From Acidobacteriota bacterium (GTDB lineage Bacteria; Acidobacteriota; Terriglobia; UBA7540), in contig JAKCCV010000003.1 of the NCBI GenBank assembly GCA_021838785.1, positions 144,001 through 208,000 of the forward strand: a stretch of 64,000 bases of DNA, in the 5' to 3' direction. Shown in pieces: positions 41,577 through 50,065 of this stretch. Position numbers and translations under genes: made by a program. The notes beneath the pieces are model-generated. The model had not been told where the DNA came from. It searched no databases and worked only from the letters and a program-made list of their open reading frames with translations. Each line of letters begins with the position of its first letter. Positions within the stretch are counted from its first letter, which is position 1.

Positions 41577-44381
41577 TTAGTCCGATCTCTTAACCAGCAC
41601 CATATCTTCCATGCCCACGTCAAGTTGTGGGCTAAAAGCCTGTTGAACAATTGCCTGTTGATTGGCGAGATGACGCGCCAGCGAGCCTTCCGCGGGGCTC
41701 GAACTCCGCAAGCGACCAACATACCTCAACCGCCATCGGCCCTCCGTCAAATTGCTGAGAGTGGGCCGCGCGTATTCCCAGGCGCCCATGTTCTCCGGTT
41801 CCTCCTGCACCCACAGCACCTCCTGGAGGTTGGGGTAAGATTCCAAAACAGGCCGCAAATCCACTTCCGGGAAAGGATACAACTGTTCGACGCGGCAGAT
41901 GGCGATGTCGGGCGTGGTGTTCCGTTGCGGGCTGGTGACCAAATCCACGTAAATTTTTCCAGCGCAAAGAATCAGCCGTCGCACCGGCTGCGGCTGAAGA
42001 TCCCTTTCTCCGTCAGGAATCACGCGCTGCCAATGGCCTTCCGCCAACTCGCGCGGAGCGGAAAGCGTCAGGGGATGGCGAAGCAAGCTTTTGGGTGTTA
42101 AAGCGATGAGGGGCAGCGGGTCCACCTTGAGCAGCGCCGCTTGCAGCCGCAATAAGTGGAAATATTGGGCCGCCGTGCTGGGATTGGCGACGCGCAGGTT
42201 AATTTCCGCGGTGAGTTGCAAAAACCGCTCCGCGCGGGCGCTCGAGTGGTCCGGCCCCTGGCCTTCGAAACCGTGAGGCAACAGCATCACCAGCGACGGC
42301 GTCAGACCCCACTTGGCGCGGCCGGAAGCGACGAATTCGTCAATCATGGTTTGCGCGCCGTTGACAAAATCGCCATATTGAGCTTCCCAAATCACCAGCC
42401 GGCTCGGCTCTTGCAAGCTGTAACCAAATTCAAATCCCACCACCGCAGCCTCGGTCAGGGGGCTATTGTGAATTTCAAAGGCGGCGCGCGCTTGGGGCAG
42501 CGCCTGCAACGGACAAGAGCGCTCGCCGGTTTCCGTGTCGTGGAATACCGCGTGACGTTGGCTGAAGGTTCCCCGCTCCACATCTTCGCCGGTCATGCGG
42601 ACGGCCGTGCCATCGGCAAGAATCGAAGCGAGCGCCAACTCTTCCGCCGAGGCCCAATCAATGGTTTTCTCGTCGGGTGAGTCCAAAATGTTACGGCGCC
42701 GCTCGTGGCCCCGCTCCAGCTTTCGATGAAGATGAAATCCCTCCGGAAGGCGCAGCAGACCGTCATTCAGTTCGCGCAATCGCGCCAGAGGAACCGCCGT
42801 TTTAGCGTGCCGCGCCGCGCCGGGAGGCGGCGGCTCTGGCAAGGGTTCAACCATGGAGCTGCCGGCCTCGGGCGACTTTAGTGCTGCCTCTAACTCTCTC
42901 GTTCGATCCTGAACCAGTTTTTCCACCCATTCCTGCTGCACCTCACCGGTTTCGGCAAGGCGGCGCGCCCACAGCTCCCGCACGGTGGGATGCGAGGCAA
43001 TGCGCCGATAAAGCTGCGGCTGGGTGAACGACGGCTCGTCGCCCTCGTTATGGCCGTAGCGCCGATAACCGACCAGGTCAATCACAAAATCCTTGTGGAA
43101 TTTGGCGCGATAAGCAAACGCCAGCCGCGCCACTTCCAGGCAAGCGAGCGGGGCATCGGCATTGACGTGAACGATGGGAATCCGATAGCCACGGGCCAAA
43201 TCGCTGGCGTACGGGGCGCTGCGAAAATCGGACGGATCCGTCGTATAGCCGAGCTGGTTGTTGGCGATGATGTGAAGCGTGCCGCCCGTGGAGTAGCCCG
43301 GCAAACGATAAAAGTTCAGGGTTTCCGCCACGATGCCTTGGCCCGGGAAGGACGCGTCGCCGTGAATGAGGATGGGCAGCGTCAGCACCGGGTCAAATTG
43401 GGGCTCACCGGGTTTGTCCACTCGCGTTCCAGCGGCGCGCGCCATGCCTTCCACCACCGGGTTAACAGCCTCCAGGTGGCTGGGGTTGGGCGGCATCGTA
43501 ATGACCAGCTCGGCGCGTTGGGCTGCTTGAATGGCCCGTTGAGCCCCCAGATGGTATTTCACGTCGCCTGTCCAGCCCAGGTCTTCTCGAAAGTCGTGCG
43601 CGCGAACGGGGTCCTTGAACTCGGCAATAATCTGGCTGTACGGCTTGTTCAAGATGTGGGCCAACACGTTGAGCCTTGCTCGATGCGCCATGCCGATGAG
43701 CACGTTGCGCATGCCGACCTCACCCGCCCCGGCAATCACTTCATCCAGAACCGGAATCAGCATGTCGAGGCCTTCCACGGAAAAACGTGTTTTGCCGGGG
43801 AAAGTGCGGTGCAAAAAGCGCTCGAAGGTTTCGACTTGCGTCAGGCGCTCAAGAAGTGCCGGCCCGTCCACGGGATTGGCAGGAGGCCGAAACCGGCCCG
43901 ATTCCACCGCGTCGTGCAGCCAATACCGCTCATCGGGATCGCGCAGGTGCGCGTAGTCATAGCCAATAGAGGAGCAGTAAATTTTGCGCAGCGCCTGAAT
44001 CACCTCCCAGGCGTTCGATTTCCCTTCTGCAATGGGCCGGACAATCAGCCTGGCGGGCAATTGGCGGAGATCGTCCTCCGTCACCCCGTGGAATTCCGGG
44101 CGGAGGGTCGGGTCACTGGGAGGCGGGCTGCCCAGCGGGTCAATTTGAGCGTCCAGGTGGCCGAACTTGCGGATGGACTCGGCGTAATTCACCGCCCCCA
44201 CAATCTTAGCAATGCGTTCCGAGCCTAAAACCACCTGGCCCTCCGTAGCCGGGGGGGGACCTTGCTGCTCAAACCAAGCCCGGGTCGCCGCATCAACGGA
44301 GTTCGGATCTCGCTGAAAGCGGTCGTAGAGTTCCAGGACGTAGCCTAAGTTGACCCCTTGAAATTCACGCCACGCGCTCAT
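41577..44381 (-). CDS. sucA: 2-oxoglutarate dehydrogenase E1 component
   Basis: The thiamine-diphosphate-dependent decarboxylase that starts the 2-oxoglutarate dehydrogenase reaction. At 934 aa it has the usual length. Visible motifs are RFSVEGLDMLIPVLDEVIAGAG, VLIGMAHRARLNVLAHILNK, HGDASFPGQGIVAETLNFY, DLVGYRRYGHNEGDEPSFTQ, VVGFEFGYSLQEPSRLVIWE and LLPHGFEGQGPDHSSARAER, all E1o hallmarks. The N-terminal stretch (LELYDRFQRDPNSVDAATRAWFEQQ) is the E1o-specific leader that docks E2. sucB starts 23 nt downstream. No lpd (E3) gene is in the window. Confidence 0.95.
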   Translation of the reverse strand: MSAWREFQGVNLGYVLELYDRFQRDPNSVDAATRAWFEQQGPPPATEGQVVLGSERIAKIVGAVNYAESIRKFGHLDAQIDPLGSPPPSDPTLRPEFHGVTEDDLRQLPARLIVRPIAEGKSNAWEVIQALRKIYCSSIGYDYAHLRDPDERYWLHDAVESGRFRPPANPVDGPALLERLTQVETFERFLHRTFPGKTRFSVEGLDMLIPVLDEVIAGAGEVGMRNVLIGMAHRARLNVLAHILNKPYSQIIAEFKDPVRAHDFREDLGWTGDVKYHLGAQRAIQAAQRAELVITMPPNPSHLEAVNPVVEGMARAAGTRVDKPGEPQFDPVLTLPILIHGDASFPGQGIVAETLNFYRLPGYSTGGTLHIIANNQLGYTTDPSDFRSAPYASDLARGYRIPIVHVNADAPLACLEVARLAFAYRAKFHKDFVIDLVGYRRYGHNEGDEPSFTQPQLYRRIASHPTVRELWARRLAETGEVQQEWVEKLVQDRTRELEAALKSPEAGSSMVEPLPEPPPPGAARHAKTAVPLARLRELNDGLLRLPEGFHLHRKLERGHERRRNILDSPDEKTIDWASAEELALASILADGTAVRMTGEDVERGTFSQRHAVFHDTETGERSCPLQALPQARAAFEIHNSPLTEAAVVGFEFGYSLQEPSRLVIWEAQYGDFVNGAQTMIDEFVASGRAKWGLTPSLVMLLPHGFEGQGPDHSSARAERFLQLTAEINLRVANPSTAAQYFHLLRLQAALLKVDPLPLIALTPKSLLRHPLTLSAPRELAEGHWQRVIPDGERDLQPQPVRRLILCAGKIYVDLVTSPQRNTTPDIAICRVEQLYPFPEVDLRPVLESYPNLQEVLWVQEEPENMGAWEYARPTLSNLTEGRWRLRYVGRLRSSSPAEGSLARHLANQQAIVQQAFSPQLDVGMEDMVLVKRSD

Positions 44382-44657
44382 ATTTGTGCGACCGTCGAAT
44401 AGCTCATGGACCCCGTCAACTCGTCATATTCCGTTCGTTTCACCACCTTGAGATTGTCTCCTACTCTGCGCCCGCTCGCAACGCGAGGATAGCGCGAACC
44501 CGCGCTCCAAGGCAACCGCTTGAATGCCAAGCTAGGTTCGGCGCCGTTGACAGGACCACACGGTGGCCGTGCCTTCCTTGACCACGATGAGGCCTCGTCC
44601 CAACACGCTCCAGTTGCGATATGATGGTGAGGGGCGAGCCTGAGGGTGGAGGGCGTG

Positions 44658-45224
44658 ATGAAACGAATTGGATTCGTTGTTTTGGGCATACCCGCGCTCC
44701 TGCTTAGTTTGCCCCTGTCGTGGGGACAAACTGTAGCAGCCCAATCCAACCGGCTGATTACTGGAAAGCTGATCTACGTTGGCCCGATGCCGCACGGATT
44801 GCGCTCCTGGATAATTCAAGATTTCAAAGACTGGGGCAAATATCGTCCGACGCTGGAGAAGGAAGGCGTGGACTTGGTTATGGAAGCGCGCTGGCCTCGC
44901 CGTCGCGTGGAGTTCGAGATGCGGGCCGGCCGACCGGTGCCGAAGCGCGAGAGGCTTCCGAAAAATAAAAGGATCAAGCACCTGTTGGCGACCATGACCA
45001 TTAGGGATTGGGTGACCGGAGCCCGACTGTGGCGCGCGGATCTTCTTGACGAAAAGGCGAAAAAGCAGGCGAGCGATGCATCCCCCGGCCCGGAGACTCG
45101 CATCCGCATCCGCGGCATGTCGAGTGCCCAGATTGCAGAGACCGTGGTTCGCCGACTTCGCGCCTACACGGTCCAACTCGAGCGGCAGAATCCTACGGCA
45201 ACGCCCATCCCTCATCGTCCGTAG
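44658..45224 (+). CDS. secreted protein of unknown function
   Basis: A 188-aa protein with a signal peptide (MKRIGFVVLGIPALLLSLPLSWG). The mature part reads GKLIYVGPMPHGLRSWIIQDFKDWGKYRPT, VEFEMRAGRPVPKRERLPKN and ATMTIRDWVTGARLWRADLLDEK, mixed alpha/beta and rather basic. GGTGGAGGGCGTG precedes ATG 44658. It is divergent from sucA; a TATGAT at 44620 may be its -10 box. The layout recalls acidobacterial exported proteins of unknown function; I recognise no named family. Confidence 0.7.
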   Translation: MKRIGFVVLGIPALLLSLPLSWGQTVAAQSNRLITGKLIYVGPMPHGLRSWIIQDFKDWGKYRPTLEKEGVDLVMEARWPRRRVEFEMRAGRPVPKRERLPKNKRIKHLLATMTIRDWVTGARLWRADLLDEKAKKQASDASPGPETRIRIRGMSSAQIAETVVRRLRAYTVQLERQNPTATPIPHRP

Positions 45225-45341
45225 CTGACGTTACGGGCCGACATCACCCCGGGTGGCAAAGAAGCGGGAACCAATGGTCGGAATCCACCGGCGCCGCGAC
45301 ATCCTAGGACTTACGACACACGACGAAAGAGGTAACCCTTG

Positions 45342-46190
45342 ATGAAAGTGGCCGTGACAGGAGCCAATGGTCTGTTGGGGCAAGCGGTCGTCGAGGCGGC
45401 GCGCAGCGCGCATCAAGTCTATCCCTTAACTCGCGCCGACGCGGATATCACTCAATTCAGCCAAGTTCAGGGTGTGTTGACGAAGTTGCGACCGGAGGTC
45501 ATCATCCATACCGCCGCCATCCGCGACCTTGACCTCTGCGAAACCGATCCCGCCCGCGCCTTTCTGGTGAATTTTCACGGCACCCGGCATGTGGTTGAGG
45601 CCGCACGAGAGATCGGCGCGCAGGTCGCCCACATTTCAACCGACGCGGTGTTTGATGGCAAAAAGTCAAGTCCGTACCCAGAGTCAGACCCCACCAACCC
45701 GCCCACCGTTTATGGCCGCGTGAAGCTGCGAGCCGAGCGCTCAGTCCAAACCCTGAGGCGCCATTGGATTTTTCGCATTTCGATTCTTTTTGGACCCGGG
45801 AAAGTGAATTTGGTTGAAGACGCCCTTCGCAAGGTAGGCGCCGGGCAAGACGTTCTCGCGCCTGCCGACCAGACGGCCAATGCAACCTACGCTCCGGACG
45901 CCGCTCAAAAAATCATCGAAGTCATCGAGTCCGGGCGTCACGGACTTTATCATTTGTCGAATCAGGGAGCGTGCAGCCGATGGGAGTTGGTGCGGCGCGG
46001 AGTCGAACTGGCCGGACTCGACGCCGCCCGCGTCAAGGCCGTGACGCTGGCGGAAATGGGTCGTCCGGCGGTACGGCTGCGTTACGCCGTGATGGAGATG
46101 AAAGCCCTCGCCTCCGCGGGGATTGCCTTGCCGCGCCCGTGGCCCGAAGCCTTGGCCGACTACGTCGAAAAGCTGATGGGGCGGAAATAG
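45342..46190 (+). CDS. RmlD-like sugar-nucleotide reductase (NAD(P)-binding)
   Basis: A 282-aa extended short-chain dehydrogenase of the RmlD/dTDP-4-dehydrorhamnose reductase type. The cofactor loop is KVAVTGANGLLGQAVVEAA, followed by ADITQFSQVQGVL, PEVIIHTAAIRDLDLCETDP and the catalytic pair STDAVFDG...YGRVKLRAE (YxxxK). The C-terminal half carries GLYHLSNQGACSRWELVRRG. It would reduce a keto-sugar nucleotide for rhamnose or a related surface sugar. No rmlABC genes are adjacent, so the substrate is open. AAAGAGG with 9-nt spacing supports ATG 45342. Confidence 0.82.
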   Translation: MKVAVTGANGLLGQAVVEAARSAHQVYPLTRADADITQFSQVQGVLTKLRPEVIIHTAAIRDLDLCETDPARAFLVNFHGTRHVVEAAREIGAQVAHISTDAVFDGKKSSPYPESDPTNPPTVYGRVKLRAERSVQTLRRHWIFRISILFGPGKVNLVEDALRKVGAGQDVLAPADQTANATYAPDAAQKIIEVIESGRHGLYHLSNQGACSRWELVRRGVELAGLDAARVKAVTLAEMGRPAVRLRYAVMEMKALASAGIALPRPWPEALADYVEKLMGRK

Positions 46191-46271
46191 CCGCGCAGTC
46201 CCAAGCCCCTTTCAAAAGCTCGCTTCGCACAATGAAGCGCCACAATAGAAATCGCTGTTCCCCGCCACGGC

Positions 46272-47456
46272 TTACTCCGCCCGCAGGCAGGTAACAGGGT
46301 CCAGGCGCGCGGCGCGTCGAGCCGGATAATAACCGAACGCGACACCCACAAGAGCCGAAACCGCCAGGGCGAAGGCAGCGGACAGCGGAGAGATGGGAAT
46401 CTTCACACCCAAGGTTGCGCCGACAAGAAACGGGATGCCCGCGCCCAGCAGGATTCCAATCAGCCCTCCGAGCAAACTAATCACAATGGACTCGGCGAGG
46501 AAGGCATCCAGAATTTGCCGGGGACGCGCCCCAATCGCTTTGCGAAGGCCAATTTCCGGCTGCCGTTCCCGCACCGTGACCAGCATGATGTTCATAATGC
46601 CTACGCCTCCCACCAGCAGCGAGATCGCGGAAACAACCACCACCACCAAGATCAGGCCCCGCGACACTCGATGGATGACGCTCAGCACGGAATTCAGGTT
46701 CGTGACGCGGTAAATCACGCCGGGGCCGTGGTTGGCGGCCAGAATGTGAATGATCTGACGCGTCGCCAGAGGGACCAAGGCGCGGCTTTTCGCCTGTCCA
46801 TAGATGCGATCCACGCGGCTGGTGCCCTCGATAGCATCGAGCACGGTCAGCGGAATGATGACAGCGTTCTTGGTCAGCTCGGTGGGAATGCCAAAGCTGT
46901 GGGCGTCGCGGAACACGCCAACAACCTCGAAATCCAGACCGTCAATCGGCAGCAGGTTGCCGAGTTGTCGTCCTTGGCCGTAAAGCTTCTGGGCCAACGA
47001 CTCAGAAAGCACGCAGACCTTGCGGCGGTCGCGCACGTCAAAAACATTGATAAACCGCCCCTGCCGCATCAGGATGTTGCGCACGCGGGCGTAATTGCCG
47101 TCGGTGCCCACCAGGGAAACATCATAGGGCTGGCCGCGAATGTCGAGGGTCGCGTAATCGTGGACCACGCGCGAGACAATCGCCAAGGCGGTGGCGCGCG
47201 CGCGGACGTCCCGGAAATCCTGTTCGTTCAAATCGTTGGGCGAAGGCGTGGGGCCGTCGTACAGGGCGTAAACGAGGTTGGAGCCGAGACTCTCAAGTTC
47301 ATTCACCGCGTAAGCCCTTCCCGTCAATCCGACCGAGGTGACTCCCACCACCGCCGCCGAGCCCACCATCAGCCCAAACATGGTCAGGAAGGTGCGGCGA
47401 AGATTGCGCGTCAAGTCGCCGCGGACGATTTCCGCCAGATCGCTCCAATTCCTCAT
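46272..47456 (-). CDS. MacB-type ABC transporter permease
   Basis: A 394-aa membrane protein with the MacB layout: one N-terminal helix (FLTMFGLMVGSAAVVGVTSVG), a periplasmic domain of about 220 residues (MacB_PCD), then three C-terminal helices (LILVVVVVSAISLLVGGVGIMNIM, IVISLLGGLIGILLGAGIPF, AAFALAVSALVGVAFGYYP). The cytoplasmic loop VRERQPEIGLRKAIGARPRQI and the end PARRAARLDPVTCLRAE are diagnostic. Such permeases work with a MacB/LolD-type ATPase in efflux or mechanotransmission; that ATPase is not adjacent here. ATG 47456 (MRNWSDLAEIVRGDL) is chosen over an upstream extension. Confidence 0.88.
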   Translation of the reverse strand: MRNWSDLAEIVRGDLTRNLRRTFLTMFGLMVGSAAVVGVTSVGLTGRAYAVNELESLGSNLVYALYDGPTPSPNDLNEQDFRDVRARATALAIVSRVVHDYATLDIRGQPYDVSLVGTDGNYARVRNILMRQGRFINVFDVRDRRKVCVLSESLAQKLYGQGRQLGNLLPIDGLDFEVVGVFRDAHSFGIPTELTKNAVIIPLTVLDAIEGTSRVDRIYGQAKSRALVPLATRQIIHILAANHGPGVIYRVTNLNSVLSVIHRVSRGLILVVVVVSAISLLVGGVGIMNIMLVTVRERQPEIGLRKAIGARPRQILDAFLAESIVISLLGGLIGILLGAGIPFLVGATLGVKIPISPLSAAFALAVSALVGVAFGYYPARRAARLDPVTCLRAE

Positions 47457-47537
47457 CCTAGCCTTATTCCAACGCCAAGGCCGCCCGCGGGTCAAGCGCC
47501 GTGCTCCAGACCGGGCCGGGGGGACGCGGCGCAAAAA

Positions 47538-47566
47538 TTGGCAGCCAGGCGAAGGCGTGTTATATT
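47538..47566 (+). promoter_or_regulatory. sigma70-type promoter of the tRNA-Ala gene
   Basis: TTGGCA (47538-47543) and TATATT (47561-47566) are separated by exactly 17 nt and end 20 nt before the mature tRNA 5' end. Confidence 0.7.
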
Positions 47567-47586
47567 GAGAATTCGCGAGCGAGGCT

Positions 47587-47662
47587 GGGCGCGTAGCTCA
47601 GTTGGGAGAGCGCGGCGTTCGCAACGCTGAGGTCGAGGGTTCGAATCCCTTCGCGTCCACCA
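47587..47662 (+). tRNA. tRNA-Ala (anticodon CGC)
   Basis: A 76-nt cloverleaf: acceptor GGGCGCG paired with CGCGTCC (one G-U), D stem GCTC/GAGC, anticodon stem CGGCG/CGCTG with loop TTCGCAA (anticodon CGC, reading GCG), T arm GAGGG-TTCGAAT-CCCTT, discriminator A and encoded CCA at 47660-47662. It is a single gene with its own promoter. Confidence 0.96.
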
Positions 47663-47745
47663 TACCCCGCTCCACGCCGCGACGGATTTGATGACACGCC
47701 GGCCAAACCCCGCCCCAGTCCGGCCCAAGGGATGGACCTTGCGTT

Positions 47746-48054
47746 ATGCGCTGCCCTAAATGCCAGCAGGAGAATCCCGACTCTGCGCAGTTCTGCCTCA
47801 AGTGCCACGCACCGGTGCGTATTGTTTGTCCGGCTTGCCGCCACGTGCAGGATCACGGCGGCCGGTGTGACCAATGCGGCGTGGACTTTATGAAGTATGC
47901 TTCGCTGATGATCTTTCAGGGAAAAACTCAGGCTCAGAAAGAACGCGAGCGGATGAAAAACCGAAACTCCCTCATCATGCAAGCCGCTTTGCTGCCGATT
48001 ACGGGCGGGTGGTCGCTCCTCAAGTATCTCTTAAAGCGCGGGCGTGAAGGTTAG
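47746..48054 (+). CDS. double zinc-ribbon protein
   Basis: A 102-aa protein that begins with two zinc-ribbon knuckle pairs: MRCPKCQQENPDSAQFCLKC and VCPACRHVQDHGGRCDQCG, eight cysteines in CxxC pairs. A basic helical stretch follows (GKTQAQKERERMKNRNSLIM) and a short hydrophobic segment (AALLPITGGWSLLKYLL). The first ribbon resembles the zinc-ribbon domains at the N-termini of many acidobacterial signalling and membrane proteins. Function unknown. It lies 83 nt after the tRNA on the same strand and converges with the protease gene. Confidence 0.78.
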   Translation: MRCPKCQQENPDSAQFCLKCHAPVRIVCPACRHVQDHGGRCDQCGVDFMKYASLMIFQGKTQAQKERERMKNRNSLIMQAALLPITGGWSLLKYLLKRGREG

Positions 48055-48110
48055 GGCGCCTTCGGCGAAGCCCCGCCTCTGATGAAGGGGCCGCGCGCGG
48101 GGCGCCGTGT

Positions 48111-49754
48111 TCACTGCGCTCGGGCTTTTTCGGCGTGGCGCTCCATGCTTGCCATGTATTTCTGCGGGTTCTCCATTAGCGCCTGCGCCTGACCCAGGTG
48201 GGCAATGGCGTCTTGCACCAGCGGATCGTTTCCAACCTCAATCCGCTCGGCGACGTTCTGGCCGTAAATCATCCCCACGAGCTGAACCCGAATCTGCTCC
48301 TCAACATAGTTGAGGCCACTGCCGATGGACTGAGGGGTAACCGGAATCTGTTTTCGGGCCAGAAAACGGTAGAAAGATTGCATCACGTCGTTGTTCACCT
48401 GAAAATCTTCGGGAACCGTTTTGTGAATGCCGAGATAGTATTGGGCGAATGCAAAATAAGCGTTCGAGTCCGCCAGCGTCCGTTCGGCGGGCGTCAGCTT
48501 GAAGGGTGCTACCTTTACGTCCGGGGTGATGCCCCCGCCGCCGTAAACCGGCCGCCCTCCATCCGTATAGCGAATCTCGCGATCCTTCCGCGGAATGTGC
48601 TTCGGATAATAATAATAGTCATAGAGGGACATATCATTGTAGGGCCTCTGAATCAGGCGTCCGCTCGGCGTGTAGTAATGCGCCGTCGTGAGGGCTAAGC
48701 CCGTATGATCGCTCAAAGGGAAAACGGTTTGCACCAGCCCTTTGCCGAAGCTCGTCTGCCCCATCACCAAGGCGCGATCATGATCCTGCAACGCGCCCGT
48801 GACGATTTCCGCCGCGCTGGCCGTCATGTGATTGATCAGGACGACGATTGGGTAGCGATTCCCCTTGTCCCCGTGAACCGCGTAGTATCGTTTTTCCCTG
48901 GAAGCACGCCCATAATGATAAACAATCAGTTGCCCTTTTTTGAGAAAGTGATCGGCAACCTCGACGGCTTCCTCCAACAGCCCGCCCGGATTATTGCGCA
49001 GATCTAAGACCAGCCCTTGAAGATGGTCTTCGTCAAGCTTCTTGAGGTCGCGCGCAAGTTCGCGGTTGGTCGTCTCATTGAACTTGTTGATGTGGATGTA
49101 AGCGATGTGCGGCCGGATCAGAAACGCCGCATCCACGCTCTCTTGTGAAATCTCCTCGCGCGTGATGGTGAAATGCAGGGGCTTATTCCACCCTTGGCGA
49201 ATAATCGTGATGTGGACCACCGTGCCTTGGGGCCCCAGCAGCATGTGGGCCACTTGATCCACGCTCATGCCGGAGGTAGATTTTCCATCCACCGCCGCGA
49301 TCATATCGCCGGGTCGAATGCCGGCGCGAAAGGCGGGTGAGCCTGGAATCGGCGCCAGGACGTAGGTTTCAAGCTGTCCCATCTTTCCCGGCTTACCGAT
49401 GATTTGCATTCCCACGCCATAGTAATGTCCCTCTTGATCCTGTTGGAGTTGGGCAAAGGCCTGGGGATTGAAAAACGTCGAGTGCGGGTCGAGCGTGCTC
49501 AACATGCCGGGAATCGCTCCCAGGCGGCCATCGGGGATGGGGCCGTAAATGGCCTGGTTGGGATTCACCGGATCGGCGTAGTGAGCTTCCACGGCGCCGT
49601 AAACGCGCGTGAATTTCTTCAGACTGGCCCGGATTCCCGTGCCACTTTCCGCGCCGGTCGTTGCTTCCACTTGGCGGCCGTAAAGCCCACCGAGCAGCGC
49701 GCACACCAAGATGACTGAAATGACAAACCACGTGGACCGACCCGCCGATTTCAT
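48111..49754 (-). CDS. C-terminal processing protease (S41 family)
   Basis: A 547-aa serine protease with an N-terminal signal/anchor (TWFVISVILVCALLGGLYG). A PDZ domain lies at about 95-175 (GHYYGVGMQIIGKPGKMGQL, SPAFRAGIRPGDMIAAVDGK). The S41 catalytic core shows LVLDLRNNPGGLLEEAVEVA, the serine in INHMTASAAEIVTGAL, and the lysine about 27 residues later in GQTSFGKGLVQTVFPL. It cleaves C-termini of envelope proteins. A Tyr-rich loop (SLYDYYYYPKHIP) and a 100-residue helical tail follow. GGAAGGAG before ATG 49754 sets the start and excludes the long upstream frame. Confidence 0.93.
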   Translation of the reverse strand: MKSAGRSTWFVISVILVCALLGGLYGRQVEATTGAESGTGIRASLKKFTRVYGAVEAHYADPVNPNQAIYGPIPDGRLGAIPGMLSTLDPHSTFFNPQAFAQLQQDQEGHYYGVGMQIIGKPGKMGQLETYVLAPIPGSPAFRAGIRPGDMIAAVDGKSTSGMSVDQVAHMLLGPQGTVVHITIIRQGWNKPLHFTITREEISQESVDAAFLIRPHIAYIHINKFNETTNRELARDLKKLDEDHLQGLVLDLRNNPGGLLEEAVEVADHFLKKGQLIVYHYGRASREKRYYAVHGDKGNRYPIVVLINHMTASAAEIVTGALQDHDRALVMGQTSFGKGLVQTVFPLSDHTGLALTTAHYYTPSGRLIQRPYNDMSLYDYYYYPKHIPRKDREIRYTDGGRPVYGGGGITPDVKVAPFKLTPAERTLADSNAYFAFAQYYLGIHKTVPEDFQVNNDVMQSFYRFLARKQIPVTPQSIGSGLNYVEEQIRVQLVGMIYGQNVAERIEVGNDPLVQDAIAHLGQAQALMENPQKYMASMERHAEKARAQ

Positions 49755-50065
49755 TCTGTTTCGCTCCTTCCGCTCCCGCCTCTCCCTCACTATAGCACGG
49801 GAACCGTTTGACAACACCAGCCTTTCAACAAAATACGATGCCGTTGGCGAACGCGGGGATGCGCCGCGGCCTTCGATCCAACATTCGTCCGGCGCCCAAA
49901 GGCACGACGAATCCGAACGCATGGGCTCGAGCCGTTTCACGGAACCCTTTGCGCGAAGTTGGGGCCGAGGGTGATTACGGTCACAGAGGCACGAAGGGCA
50001 AAATGGCAGAGTAGGGTCTGCCGGACGATACCGCCCGACCCCAGCGCCACCCGACGGAAGCCACA
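49755..50065. other. divergent regulatory region before the P-type ATPase
   Basis: These 311 bases separate the protease and ATPase genes, which point apart. The recognisable content is the protease ribosome-binding site at the left end and a CRP-type palindrome at 49970-49985. I found no convincing small gene. A strong promoter was not identified on either strand. Confidence 0.45.
49970..49985. promoter_or_regulatory. CRP-type operator upstream of the P-type ATPase
   Basis: GGTGA-TTACGG-TCACA matches the CRP consensus TGTGA-N6-TCACA at 9 of 10 positions, 80 nt before the ATPase start. Two more such sites lie at 52156 and 59805. Binding protein not seen in the window. Confidence 0.55.

Noticed and set aside
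42990-44228. 412-aa open frame on the + strand
   Set aside because: Antisense to sucA and without family features.
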